Shown: positions 17,918 through 29,500, counted from the first letter of the stretch. The stretch is 38,132 bases of DNA from Micromonospora yasonensis (GCF_026013475.1 NZ_JAPDPH010000050.1:1-38132); one strand, 5' to 3'. Notes: generated from the letters alone by a model not told the origin. A program made the numbers and translations.

Positions 17918-19049
17918 CCATCGTGGACACCCCGGAACGCCGGCAGCTCCGCGAGCTGACCCGGGCCTTCGTCACCAAGGAGGTGCTGCCGTACCTGGAC
18001 GACTGGGAGCGGGCCGGTGAGGTGCCCCGGTCGCTGCACGAGACCGCCGCGAAGGTCGGACTGCTCGGCGTCGGCTTCCCGGAGAAGGTCGGCGGCAGCG
18101 GGGGCGACCTGCTCGACTCGATCGTGGTCACCGAGGAGATCATCCGTTCGGGCGGCTCGTCCGGGCTGGTCGCCGCCCTGTTCACGCACGGCATCGCCCT
18201 GCCGCACATGGTCGCCGCCGGAAACGCGGAGCTGATCGACCGGTACGTCCGGCCGACGCTGGCCGGGACGATGATCGGCGCGCTGGCGATCACCGAGCCG
18301 GACGGCGGCTCCGACGTGGCGGGCATCCGCACCTTCGCCCGGCTGGACGGCGACCACTACGTGGTGAACGGGTCGAAGACGTACATCACCAGCGGCCTTC
18401 GGGCCGACTTCGTCACCACCGCCGTCTCCACGGTCCTGCCCGGCAGTGGCGCGCTCAGCCTGCTGGTGATCGAGAAGGGCACGCCCGGCTTCAGCGTCGG
18501 CCGGCGGCTGGAGAAGCTCGGCTGGCACTGCTCGGACACGGCCGAGCTGTCCTTCGTGGACGTCCGGGTGCCGGTGGCGAACCGCATCGGCCCGGAGGAC
18601 ACCGGCTTCCTGGCGATCATGCAGCAGTTCGCCACCGAGCGGCTCTCCCTGGCCACCCAGGCGTACGCGACCGCGCAGCGCTGCGTCGAGCTGGCCGTGA
18701 AGTGGTGCCGGGACCGGTCCACCTTCGGCCGGCCGCTGGCCAGCCGGCAGCTGATCCGGCACCGGCTGGCCGAGATGCACACCCGGGCCGAGGCCGCCCG
18801 GGCGTATGTGCACGACGTGGCGGAACGGGTGGCCGCGGGCCAACCCGTGGTGACCGAGGTGGCGATGGCGAAGAACGTGGCGGTGGCCGCCTGCGACCAC
18901 GTGGTCGACGCGGCGCTGCAACTGCACGGCGGCTTCGGCTACCTGCGGGACGCGGAGGTGGAGCGGCACTACCGGGACGCCCGGATCCTGGGCATCGGCG
19001 GCGGCACCACCGAGATCATGAACGAGATCATCGCGAAGGGCATGGGGCT

Positions 19050-19053
<4 letters not shown>
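17914..19053 (+). CDS. Acyl-CoA dehydrogenase 1
   Basis: FAD enzyme introducing a trans-2 double bond in an acyl-CoA. The protein has 379 residues, starting at GTG 17914, which overlaps the AtuA stop. Flavin/substrate motifs: ALAITEPDGGSDVAGIRT (about 124-140), YVVNGSKTYITSG, and the C-terminal LHGGFGYL. The usual catalytic Glu of the YEGT segment is replaced: the C-terminus reads LGIGGGTTEIMNEII. Glu242 in FATERLSLA instead occupies the helix-G position used by isovaleryl-CoA and long-chain dehydrogenases. This fits a branched substrate. Its stop overlaps the carboxylase beta start (GTGA). Confidence 0.93.
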
Positions 19054-20651
<1,598 letters not shown>

Positions 20652-20653
20652 CC

Positions 20654-20703
20654 GGTGAGCGCGAGGAACGCAGCGAAGCGGAGTCCCGCAGTCGCGAACG
20701 AAA
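20654..20703. repeat. Probable dispersed intergenic repeat between carboxylase beta and alpha genes
   Basis: The only real gap inside the operon starts GTGAGCGCGAGGAACGCAGC and ends CCCGCAGTCGCGAACGAAAG. It has CGCGA/TCGCG arms around an imperfectly paired middle. I recognise this wording as similar to spacer repeats frequent in Micromonospora-type genomes; that is recall, not a search. Only one copy is in this window. Confidence 0.45.
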
Positions 20704-20719
20704 GGCAGGCTCAGCCCGC

Positions 20720-22768
20720 ATGATCCAGAAGCTGCTGGTCGCCAACCGGGGCGAGATCGCCCGCCGGGTCTTCGCCACCTGCCGGGCGCTGGGCGTGGCG
20801 ACGGTCGCCGTGCACTCCGACGCGGACGCCGGCGCGCCCTTCGTCGCCGAGGCCGACCAGGCCGTACGCCTGCCCGGGAACACGCCGGCCGAGACGTACC
20901 TGCGGATCGACCTGATCCTGAACGCGGCCCGCCGGGCGGGCGCGGACGCCGTGCACCCGGGCTACGGCTTCCTCGCCGAGAACGCCGAGTTCGCCGCGGC
21001 GGTGACCGATGCCGGGCTGACCTGGGTCGGGCCGACGGCCAAGGCGATCGCTGCGATGGGCGACAAGATGGCGGCGAAGGCGCTGCTCGCCGACGCGGGC
21101 GTGCCGATGCTGCCGACCTGGACCGAGGACGACCAGGTCACCGACTTCCCGGTGCTGGTCAAGGCCGCCGCGGGCGGCGGCGGGCGGGGCATGCGCGTGG
21201 TCCGCGACCCGGCCGCGCTCGCCACCGCCGTCGCCTCGGCGCGCCGCGAGGCCGCCGCGGCGTTCGGCGACGGCACGGTTTTCATCGAGCGGTACGTCGA
21301 GCGGGGCCGGCACGTCGAGGTGCAGATCTTCGGCGACACCTTCGGCACGGTGGTGGCCCTCGGCGAGCGGGACTGCTCGATCCAGCGCCGGCACCAGAAG
21401 ATCGTCGAGGAGGCGCCCGCGGTCCTCGCCCCGGAGCTGCGGGAACGGCTGCACGCGGCGGCGGTGGCCGCCGGCCGGGCCGTCGACTACGTGGGCGCCG
21501 GAACCGTCGAGTTCCTGCTCGCGCCCGACGGGGCGTTCTTCTTCCTGGAGATGAACACCCGCCTGCAGGTGGAGCACCCGGTCACCGAGGCGGTCACCGG
21601 GCTGGACCTGGTCGAGCTGCAACTGCTGGTCGCCGAGGGCGAGCCCCTGCCGCTGGCGGCGACCCCACCGGCCGACGGCCACGCGATCGAGGTACGCCTC
21701 TGCGCCGAGGACCCGGCCCAGGATTTCCGCCCGGCCACCGGGACCCTGCACCGCTTCGCGATCCCCGGGGTGACCGGTGAGTTCACCCCGACCGGTGGGC
21801 TGCGCCTGGACTCCGGCGTGGTGGACGGCGCCACAGTGAGCGTGCACTACGACTCGATGCTGGCCAAGCTGGTCGCCCGGGCGCCCACCCGGGCGGCGGC
21901 GGCCCGGGCCCTCGCGGGCGCGCTGGCCCGGGCCGAGTTGCACGGCGTGGTCACCAACCGGGATCTGCTGGTCCGGGTGCTGCGCAGCCGGGAGTTCGGC
22001 GCGGTGGAGATCGACACCGGCTTCCTGGAGCGGCACGGGGAGGTCTTCGCTCCGCTGCTCCCGGCGGACCAGGTGGCGCTCGCCGCGCTCGCCGCCGCGC
22101 TGGCGTCGGCCGCCCGCCGGCGTGCCGAGGCCCGGGTGCTCGGGGGGGTGCCCTCCGGCTGGCGCAACGTGCCGGCGTTCCCGCAGGTCGCCCGCTATGC
22201 CGGGCCGGACGGCGAGATCGAGGTGCGATACCGCCTCGACCGCCGGGGCGGGCTCGCCGGCTGGTCTGCCGCGTCGGACGGCGACCGGCACCTTGCAGCG
22301 CGGCGTCAGACGCGCCGAGCTGAAGGTGCCGACGGCGAACCGACAGCCGCCGGGCAGCCGCCGGTCGTGGCACTGGTGGAGGCCGCCCCGGACCTGGTGA
22401 TCCTCGACGTGGACGGCGTCCGGCGGGGGTTCCGCGTACACGGGGTGGGGTCGCAGGTCTTCGTGGACGGCCCGGACGGGGCGACGAGCCTCACCCAGCT
22501 GCCCCGGTTCCCGCTGCCTACCGCGGCCCTGGCGGCCGGGTCGCTGCTCGCGCCGCTGCCCGGCGCGGTGGCCCGGGTGCACGTCGACGTCGGCCAGCGG
22601 GTCGCCGCCGGTGACCTGCTGCTGACCCTGGAAGCGATGAAGCTCGAACATCCGGTGCTCGCCCCGACCGACGGCGTGGTCACCGAACTGCCGGTGCCGG
22701 CCGGCGGCCAGGTCGACACCGGCGCCGTGCTGGCCGTCGTGGCCAACCCCGAGGAGGACCCCGAATGA
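20720..22768 (+). CDS. Acyl-CoA carboxylase alpha subunit (biotin carboxylase + BCCP)
   Basis: Carboxylates its own biotin using ATP and bicarbonate and hands CO2 to the beta subunit. 682 residues. Biotin carboxylase domain about 1-445: N-terminal LLVANRGEIARRVFATCRALG; ATP-grasp glycine-rich loop after Lys148 (KAAAGGGGRGMRVV); RRHQKIVEEAPA; and FLEMNTRLQVEHPVTE. A poorly conserved middle region precedes the C-terminal biotinyl domain with EAMKLEH, biotin-attachment Lys641. Residues about 520-540 (HLAARRQTRRAEGADGE) come from a rare-codon repeat shared with eccC. Start ATG 20720 follows the spacer repeat; the stop overlaps the next ATG. Confidence 0.95.
   Translation: MIQKLLVANRGEIARRVFATCRALGVATVAVHSDADAGAPFVAEADQAVRLPGNTPAETYLRIDLILNAARRAGADAVHPGYGFLAENAEFAAAVTDAGLTWVGPTAKAIAAMGDKMAAKALLADAGVPMLPTWTEDDQVTDFPVLVKAAAGGGGRGMRVVRDPAALATAVASARREAAAAFGDGTVFIERYVERGRHVEVQIFGDTFGTVVALGERDCSIQRRHQKIVEEAPAVLAPELRERLHAAAVAAGRAVDYVGAGTVEFLLAPDGAFFFLEMNTRLQVEHPVTEAVTGLDLVELQLLVAEGEPLPLAATPPADGHAIEVRLCAEDPAQDFRPATGTLHRFAIPGVTGEFTPTGGLRLDSGVVDGATVSVHYDSMLAKLVARAPTRAAAARALAGALARAELHGVVTNRDLLVRVLRSREFGAVEIDTGFLERHGEVFAPLLPADQVALAALAAALASAARRRAEARVLGGVPSGWRNVPAFPQVARYAGPDGEIEVRYRLDRRGGLAGWSAASDGDRHLAARRQTRRAEGADGEPTAAGQPPVVALVEAAPDLVILDVDGVRRGFRVHGVGSQVFVDGPDGATSLTQLPRFPLPTAALAAGSLLAPLPGAVARVHVDVGQRVAAGDLLLTLEAMKLEHPVLAPTDGVVTELPVPAGGQVDTGAVLAVVANPEEDPE
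22279..22336 (+). repeat. In-frame palindromic repeat inside carboxylase alpha gene (copy B)
   Basis: 22289-22328 can fold into a hairpin: CACCTT/AAGGTG, one bulged G, CAGC/GCTG, one G-A mismatch, CGGCG/CGCCG and a 7-base loop TCAGACG. The core 22295-22336 matches the reverse complement of eccC 1908-1949 at 36 of 42 positions. The codons used here (ctt, gca, cga, gct, gaa, ggt) are unlike the flanking gene. The host frame is kept open, and the addition lies in the variable region between the carboxylase and biotinyl domains. Confidence 0.7.
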
Positions 22769-23928
22769 ACGTCGACCTCACTCCCGAGCAGGACCAGCTC
22801 CGCGACGCCGTCCGGACGCTCGGCCGCAGGTACGGTCATTCCTATTTCGTAGCGAAAGCGAAATCGGGGGAACACACCACCGAGCTGTGGCACGAGGCCG
22901 GCCAGCTCGGCTACCTGGGTGTCAACATCCCCATCGAGTACGGCGGCGGGGGCGGTGGCATCACCGAACTGGCCATCGTCTGCGAGGAACTGGCCGCCGC
23001 CGGCTGCCCGCTGCTGCTGCTCGTGGTCTCCCCCGCGATCGCCGCCACCGTGCTCAACAAGCACGGCACCGAGGAGCAGCGCAAGCGGCACCTGCCCGGC
23101 CTCGCCGACGGCTCGCAGAAGATCGTCTTCGCGATCACCGAGCCGGAGGCCGGCTCCAACTTCCACCGGCTCGGCACGGTGGCCCGCCGGGACGGCGACG
23201 ACTGGCTGCTCTCCGGCCGCAAATGCTACATCTCCGGCGTCGACGAGGCGCAGCACGTGCTGGTGGTGGCGCGCACCGAAGACGCGTCGACGGGCAGGCT
23301 CAAGCCGGCGCTGTTCCTCGTGCCGACCGACGCACCGGGTCTGGAGCGGTCCAAGCTGAACATGGAGATCCTCTCCCCGGAAAACCAGTTCCTGCTCTAC
23401 CTGGACGACGTCCGGCTGCCCGCCGACGCGCTGGTCGGCGAGTCGCTGGAGGCCGGGCTGCCAGCGCTCTTCTCGGGGCTGAACCCGGAACGGATCACGG
23501 TCGCCGCGATGGGCGCCGGCACCGGCCGGTACGCCATCGAGCGGGCCAGCGCGTACACCGCCACCCGGAAGGTGTGGGGCGGGCGGAGCATCGGCTCCCA
23601 CCAGGGCGTCGCCCACCCCCTCGCGCACGCCGCGGTACAGGTGGAACTGGCCCGGCTGATGATCCACAAGGCCGCCACCCTGTACGACGCCGGTCGCGAC
23701 CTGGAGGCCGGCGTCGCCGGCAACATGGCCAAGTACGCCGCCGGGGAGGCCGCCGCGCTCGCCGTGGACACCGCCGTGCAGGCACTCGGCGGGGCGGGCA
23801 TGACCACCGAGTACGGCGTGGCCACCCTGCTCGGCGCGGTCCGGGCCGGCCGGATCGCCCCGGTCAGCCGGGAGATGATCCTCAACTTCGTCGCCCAGCA
23901 CGTACTCGGGCAGGACAAGTCGTACTGA
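22765..23928 (+). CDS. Acyl-CoA dehydrogenase 2
   Basis: Second FAD acyl-CoA dehydrogenase of the operon, 387 residues, start ATG 22765 overlapping the carboxylase alpha stop (ATGA). Motifs: FAITEPEAGSNFHRL (about 122-136), WLLSGRKCYISGVD and the C-terminal ALGGAGMTTEYG. The canonical YEGT Glu is absent (RIAPVSREMIL). Glu242 in LNPERITVAAMG is the probable catalytic base, as in the first dehydrogenase. AtuD-like enzymes act on citronellyl-CoA, so this copy may handle a different chain length from dehydrogenase 1. Codons 24-37 form an unusual low-GC, rare-codon patch. It is the last gene of the operon. Confidence 0.92.
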   Translation: MNVDLTPEQDQLRDAVRTLGRRYGHSYFVAKAKSGEHTTELWHEAGQLGYLGVNIPIEYGGGGGGITELAIVCEELAAAGCPLLLLVVSPAIAATVLNKHGTEEQRKRHLPGLADGSQKIVFAITEPEAGSNFHRLGTVARRDGDDWLLSGRKCYISGVDEAQHVLVVARTEDASTGRLKPALFLVPTDAPGLERSKLNMEILSPENQFLLYLDDVRLPADALVGESLEAGLPALFSGLNPERITVAAMGAGTGRYAIERASAYTATRKVWGGRSIGSHQGVAHPLAHAAVQVELARLMIHKAATLYDAGRDLEAGVAGNMAKYAAGEAAALAVDTAVQALGGAGMTTEYGVATLLGAVRAGRIAPVSREMILNFVAQHVLGQDKSY

Positions 23929-24004
23929 CCCGGATTCCTGGGGCGGCCAGGCCGGCCGCGGCTCGGCCGGTTGACACCTGGACGGCCTGGGCGATCCTGA
24001 ACGG

Positions 24005-24379
24005 GTGAGCTCGTTCCCGAAGCCCGGTGCGCGGGTGAAGGCCGTCCTCGCGGCGGTGGCTGCGGTGGCCGCACTGGTCGCCCTGCTGGCGTGGCACCCG
24101 GCCGGTGTCTTGTCGGTGGCCCTGGCCCTGCTCTGCGTCGTGCTTGCGATGATCACCGGGGTGGCGGTGAGCGCCGCCCGGCAGGCCGGCGACGACCCCC
24201 CGGCGGAACAGCGGCCCGACGGGTACGAAGTGGACACCGACCCGCTGGAGTCGTTCGATCCGCGGACGCCTCCGGACCCCCGCCGCGGCGGGCACGAACT
24301 CGACGCCGACACCCTGGATGCGCTCGACCCCCGGGAGGTCCGGGAGAACCGGCGGGTGACCGGGCTCAGCGACCGGTGA
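24005..24379 (+). CDS. Hypothetical small membrane protein
   Basis: 124 residues from GTG 24005. Two closely spaced hydrophobic helices (about 12-31, VLAAVAAVAALVALLAW, and 33-56, AGVLSVALALLCVVLAMITG) are followed by an acidic/proline tail with three Asp-Pro-rich segments (TDPLESFDPRTPPDP, ADTLDALDPREV). No family recognised. The ribosome site is weak. Its last 14 bp overlap the 3' end of the convergent kinase gene. Codon use is normal for the window, which supports real coding. Confidence 0.65.
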   Translation: MSSFPKPGARVKAVLAAVAAVAALVALLAWHPAGVLSVALALLCVVLAMITGVAVSAARQAGDDPPAEQRPDGYEVDTDPLESFDPRTPPDPRRGGHELDADTLDALDPREVRENRRVTGLSDR

Positions 24380-25886
24380 GGGTCGGCACGGCGAGCGCGT
24401 CGACGCCGCGCCCGGCCAGGCAGCGGTAGGTGCGATCGGTGGTGGCGCCGACGGGCGGCAGCACCTCCAGGTTCCAGCCGCCCGTCTGCTTGATGCCGCT
24501 GACCAGGCGGAAGGTGCTGACGTTGCAGACCTGCTGGACGGCCGGATCGGCGACGACCGCCTCGTGGCCGGCCCCGGTGAGCGCCGCCGGCAGGTCGCCC
24601 TCGGCGTAGGTCTCCCAGGTGTGCCGGCCGTCGCACGGCACCCGGGTCGCCTCCGCGCGGTCGCGGCGCAGCCGTACCGGGCCGAAGCACTCCAGCTCGG
24701 GCGCGCAGCGGGCACCCGCCGGCAGGCGTACCCCGCCGGCCGCGCAGCCCGGCAGCACCTTGGCCCCGGTCGGATCGACCGCCCCGCTGGCCACCGGCGT
24801 CGGCTGCGTCACGGGCGGCGAGCCGCCCGCCAGCCACGCCCCCACGGAGGCCGAGGCGGCCAGCGCGACCACCCCCGCCCCGCCGAGGAACCAGCGGCGC
24901 CGCCACCGCCGGCCCGGCACCGGGATCGTCGGGTGTTCCTCCGCCGCGGGCGGGCGCGGGCTCGGCTGCCCCGTCCGGCCCAGCGGGTACGCCCCACCGG
25001 TCGCGCCACCGCCGCTGAGGGGCACACCGGAGATCGGGGCGCCGCTGACCGGGGAGGCGCCGTCGAGCGGCAGGGCGGCGAGCATCCCGCGCAACTCCAC
25101 GGCGGACGGCCGCTCGCCCGGGTCGTTGGACATGCCCAGCCGGAGCACGTCGATCAGCTCCTCCGGCACCCCGGGCAGGCCGGGGATCGGCTGGTGGAAC
25201 ATCTCCAGCACGGTGACCAGGCTCGGGTTGCGTTCGGACTGCCAGCGCGGGGGCCGGCCGTGCATCACCGCGTAGAGGGTGGCGCAGAGCGCGTACACGT
25301 CGACCGCCGGCGAGGGCGGGCTGTGGCTGAACATCTCCGGCGGCGCGTACGCCGGGGTCAGCACCTCCAGGGTGACCGAGGCGTCCCGCACCTCGGCCAG
25401 CACCGCCAGCCCGAAGTCGGCCAGCACCGCCGGGTTGAAGTGCGAGTAGAGGATGTTGGCCGGCTTCACGTCCCGGTGCAGCACCCCGGCCGCGTGCGAG
25501 TGCGCGAGCGCGTCGGCGATCTTCACGCCCAGGTCACGCGCCTCCACCGGGCCCAGCGGCGAGGTACGCATCCGCTCCGCGTACGACCCGTCGCAGAGCT
25601 CCATGATCAGGTAGGGGTGCTGGTCGACGGTGACCCCGACGTCGAAGAGGTCGACCACGTGCGGGTGGGAGGACATCTTCCCGGCGGCCCGCGCCTCGCG
25701 CAGGAACCGGGCCTGGTCGCGCTCACTGTCCAGGGTGCGGTTCTCCACCTTGACCGCGACCTCGCGCCCGACCGAGATCTGGGTGGCCCGGTAGACGGTG
25801 GCGTAGCCACCCCGGGCGAAAACCTCCAAATCGGTCAGACCGGGCACGATGGGCAGCCGGAGGGCGCCGGGCGGAGTCTCGGTCAC
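24366..25886 (-). CDS. Transmembrane serine/threonine protein kinase
   Basis: 506 residues from GTG 25886. Kinase domain about 15-275 with ATP-site Lys46 (REVAVK), catalytic loop H137-R138-D139-V-K-P-A-N, D157-F-G and PAYAPPE; all key residues are present. The glycine loop reads ARGGYATVY, slightly atypical. A Pro/Gly-rich juxtamembrane region (275-330) precedes a single helix (about 333-354). The external domain of about 150 residues has Cys381, 394, 400 and 418, and the VPCDGRHTWETYAEGDLP stretch resembles 'septum formation' (PF13845-like) domains. A gene for a small membrane protein lies 30 bp upstream on the same strand. It is not one of the PASTA-bearing PknB types. Confidence 0.93.
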   Translation of the reverse strand: MTETPPGALRLPIVPGLTDLEVFARGGYATVYRATQISVGREVAVKVENRTLDSERDQARFLREARAAGKMSSHPHVVDLFDVGVTVDQHPYLIMELCDGSYAERMRTSPLGPVEARDLGVKIADALAHSHAAGVLHRDVKPANILYSHFNPAVLADFGLAVLAEVRDASVTLEVLTPAYAPPEMFSHSPPSPAVDVYALCATLYAVMHGRPPRWQSERNPSLVTVLEMFHQPIPGLPGVPEELIDVLRLGMSNDPGERPSAVELRGMLAALPLDGASPVSGAPISGVPLSGGGATGGAYPLGRTGQPSPRPPAAEEHPTIPVPGRRWRRRWFLGGAGVVALAASASVGAWLAGGSPPVTQPTPVASGAVDPTGAKVLPGCAAGGVRLPAGARCAPELECFGPVRLRRDRAEATRVPCDGRHTWETYAEGDLPAALTGAGHEAVVADPAVQQVCNVSTFRLVSGIKQTGGWNLEVLPPVGATTDRTYRCLAGRGVDALAVPTLTGR

Positions 25887-25916
25887 GGCTCGAAAATACC
25901 CAATGATCCGCGTCGC

Positions 25917-26387
25917 TCAGGACACCGCGTCGGTCGCCGGCACCGGCCCGGACCCGACGGCCGCGGCCCCGGCCACCCCGGCGGGGGCCGCGCGTCGGGC
26001 GTCCCACCACAGGCCGACGGCCGTCGCGACCGCGCCCAGCCCCTCCCAGACGGCGACGGAGAAGAACCGGCCCGGAGCGACGTCGGAGAGCACGGTGATG
26101 GTGAAGACGGTGAACGTGACCAGCCGGAACCAGACGGTGAACCGGTAGAAGACCCGCCACTCGGTGGCGGCGGCGAGCAGGTAGTAGACCCCCATGTTGA
26201 AGGAGGCCATCGAGGACGCGGTGAGGAACGTCCCGGTGTAGTCACCGGCGGTCCGCTCGGCCGGCACCTCGAAACCGAGCATGCGCAGCTGTGCCTCCGG
26301 CCAGATCAGCCCGAGCGCACCCAGCAGCACCGCCAGGGCCCCGAAGACCGCGATCGTCCAGCCAGCGGCGGAGCGCGGCAGCCTCAT
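25917..26387 (-). CDS. Hypothetical four-helix membrane protein
   Basis: 156 residues. I chose ATG 26387 (MRLPRSAAGW) because GGGGAGGA lies just upstream; an open frame to 26438 lacks such a site. Four hydrophobic helices are visible: TIAVFGALAVLLGALGLIW, ASFNMGVYYLLAAA, LVTFTVFTITVLSDV and AVWEGLGAVATAVGLWW. A Pro/Ala-rich tail follows. No recognised family or catalytic motif. It is 30 bp upstream of the kinase gene in the same direction, so co-expression is likely. Confidence 0.75.
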   Translation of the reverse strand: MRLPRSAAGWTIAVFGALAVLLGALGLIWPEAQLRMLGFEVPAERTAGDYTGTFLTASSMASFNMGVYYLLAAATEWRVFYRFTVWFRLVTFTVFTITVLSDVAPGRFFSVAVWEGLGAVATAVGLWWDARRAAPAGVAGAAAVGSGPVPATDAVS

Positions 26388-26540
26388 CCGTCCTCCCCAC
26401 CCGCGACCGCCGCTGTGGACGGTCCCCTCAACCCCCACACGCTAACCGCCACCCCCGACGCGCACATCCCCGAAATCGTCAAACCTGGACGCCGCCGCAC
26501 CGCCCATCCACCCCGCGAACCACGATGGACGCGAGGGGTG

Positions 26541-29500
26541 TCAGGGGGTGGCGAGGTGGGCGCGGAGGGCTTCGGCGACGGCCCGTTCGCTGCGCTGCTC
26601 GGTGGCGTACGCCAGGCGCACCGCCTCCTCGGCGCCGGCCAGCGCCTCGGCCCGCCGGTCGCAGGCGTCCAGCGCCTCGGCCAGCACACAGGCCGCGATG
26701 ACCTGGCTCCGGACGTCCTCGGCCGGCGCGCGCATCGCCCGCTGCGCCCAGTCCAGGGCCTGTTCCCGCTGCCCGTGGGCGAGCAGCGCCGAGGCGTACC
26801 GGGCCATGGTCTGGCGGCGGGCGAAGAGCAGCGACGGGGTGCTGGCGGCGACGGTGGCCACCGGGGCGAGCAGTCCCACGGCGGTGGCCGGATCGCCGGC
26901 GGCGAGCCGGGCCACGGCGAGCAGCACCCGGGGCGCCACCTGGGCGGGGGCCTGCGGGTTGTGCGGCTCCACAGTGGTCAGCACCGCGCGGGCGTCCCGC
27001 TCGGCGGTCTCGTGGTCGCCCATGTCCAGCGCCACGAAACCGCGCAACGTCCCGGCCATCCCGGTGAGCAGCGGGTGCGAGGTGCGCCCCGCGTACGTCA
27101 GGGCGTCGGTGAGCAGGTCGGCGGCGTGCTCCGGCTCGCCCAACCCACGCGCCACCACCCCGCGTACGACCAGGGCGAAGCCCTGCCCCCAGTCGTCGCC
27201 GATCTCGGCGAACTCCCGGTACGCGCGGCGTGCCCCCCGGTCCGCCTCGGCCAGCTCGCCCAGCTCTGCGGTGGCGTACGCCTCGACCGCGCGGAGCGTG
27301 CCGACCGCCCACGCCTCGCCGACCCGCTCGCCGAACGGCAGGAAAACCTGCGCCATCCGGCAGGCCTCGCGGAGCCGGCCGGCGAGCAGCCGGGCGAAGG
27401 CGGTGGTACCGCGCAGCCAGGCCCGCCCGTACGGGTCCTTCAGCTCGGCGAACAGCCGGGCGGCCCGGCCGAGCACCGCGTCGGTGCCGGCGAAGTCGCC
27501 CCGGGTGGTGGTCACCCAGGCCAGGTTCTGCAACGACCAAGCCTGCCCGCGCGGGTCCTTCGCCGAGAGGCTGACCTGGTAGGAGGCGGCGAGCCGGCTG
27601 CTCGCCTGGCCCAGCCGGCCGGCGATGAAGTCGGCCATGCCCAGCCGTCGCATCGCCGAGGCGCGCATCGTCGGCAGGTCGGCCGCGGTGGCCACCTGCA
27701 GCGCCTCCTGCCAGCAGCGCTCCGCCCGGTCGGCGTCGCCGAGGGTCTGGTGGGCCTGCCCGGCCAGCAGCAGGGCACTGGCCCGGGTCGCCGCCGCGTC
27801 TCCGGCGTTGGCGGCGATCTTCTCGGCGAAGGCGAGCGCGTCGGCCGGCCGGCCGATCTGGAGCAGCGCCCGGGCGTGCACCACCCGGTCGGCCAGCGGC
27901 AGCCCGTCGCGGGCCAGTTCGGCGGCACGCTCGGCGTACTCGACGGCCAGGGCCGGCTCGCCCGAGCGCAGCGCCCGCCGGGCGGCCCGGCCGAGCGCGG
28001 CGACGCCGAGCGGAGCCACCGCGCGGGCCGGCGCGTCCGGGCGCAGCTTCACCGCGTCGGCGAGCGCGGCGGCCCGCTCGACGTGCTCGGCGACGAAGTC
28101 GTCCCGGGCGGCCTCGGTGAACCCGCCGGGCAGGGCGGCGGTGCCGTCGGCGCTCTCCGGGGCCGCCCAGCTGGCCAGCGCGGCGTGCCGCTCGGCCAGC
28201 TCGGCCTTGCTCACCCCGGCGTACGCGGCCTCCCGCATCAGCGGGGTGGCGAAGGCGAAGCCGGTCCGGATGCGGTGCAGCATGCGGCGTTGCAGCAGCT
28301 CCTCCACGGCCCGGTCCAGCTCGACGGCGGCCACCGCCGACGGCCGGCCGGCCAGGCCGACGCGCTGCTCGCGGAGCGCCTCCAGGGTGCCGGCGGGCAC
28401 CGTGTCGCCGACCACCGCGGCGTCCCGCAGCACCGAGCGGGCGTCCGGCGGCAGCGCGTCGATACGCGCGGCGAGCACGGCGGCCAGGTCGCGGGAGAGC
28501 AGCCGGCTGCCCAGCGACCCCGGGGCGAGCCGCCAGCCGACATTGGCGCCCCGGCCCGGCCCGGCGGTCAGCGCGCCGCGCTCCATCAGCAGGGTGACCA
28601 GCTCAGCCAGGTAGAACGGGTTGCCCTGCGCGGTGGCCAGCAGCCGGTCGGCCTCGGCCGGCGGCAGCTTGCCGCCGCCCAGATAGCTGGTGAGCAACCG
28701 GGAGGCGTCGGCGCCGCGCAGCGGGGGCAACGCGTGCACCTCGGCGTCCGCGACCCGGGTCAGCGCGCCGGCGGTACGCACCAGCTCGGGGCGGCCGAGC
28801 AGCAGCACCAGCACCGGTCCACTGAGCCGGTTGAGCGTCAGCCCGAGCGCGTTGATCGTCTCGGCCGTGGCGTCGTGCAGGTCGTCCACGACGATGGCCA
28901 GCGGCGCCTCCACCGCGAGCGCGCTGAGCAGGTCGGCGACCGCGTTCGGCACCGCTTCGGCATCCGGTGGCGGGGCGGCGGCGCTCCACTCGCTGTGCTC
29001 CGTGGCGGCGGGGAGTTCCCCGTACCCGAGCAGGGCCAGGAGCTGGTCGACGGCGATCGGGGGCAGGTCGTCGGAGAGCCGGCCGAGGCGCTGGCCGAGC
29101 CGGCGCAGCCGCTCCTCCACCGCCGGCCGGGTGAGTGCCGTGGCCGGGTCGTTGGGCAGGCCGACCGCCGCCCGGACCAGGTCGGCGAGGGGCGCGAGCC
29201 GGCGCCGCTCGCCGAACGCGGCGCAGCGTACGGAAAGCACCCGGGCACCGGTGTGCGCGGCGTACCGGCCGGCGCCCACGTCGTAGCCGGCGGCGAGGCG
29301 TTCCACCTCGGCGGCGAACCGGGACTTGCCGATCCCCGCCTCGGCGGTCATCAGCAGCACCCGGGGCTCACCCCGGTCGATCACCTCGGCGAGCCGGCCG
29401 GCGACCCGACCGATCTCGGTCTCCCGACCCACGAACGGCGCCTCGTCACCGAGACCGGACCGGGTGCCCGGGGCGTCCAGGAGGCCCAGCAGCTCGTACG

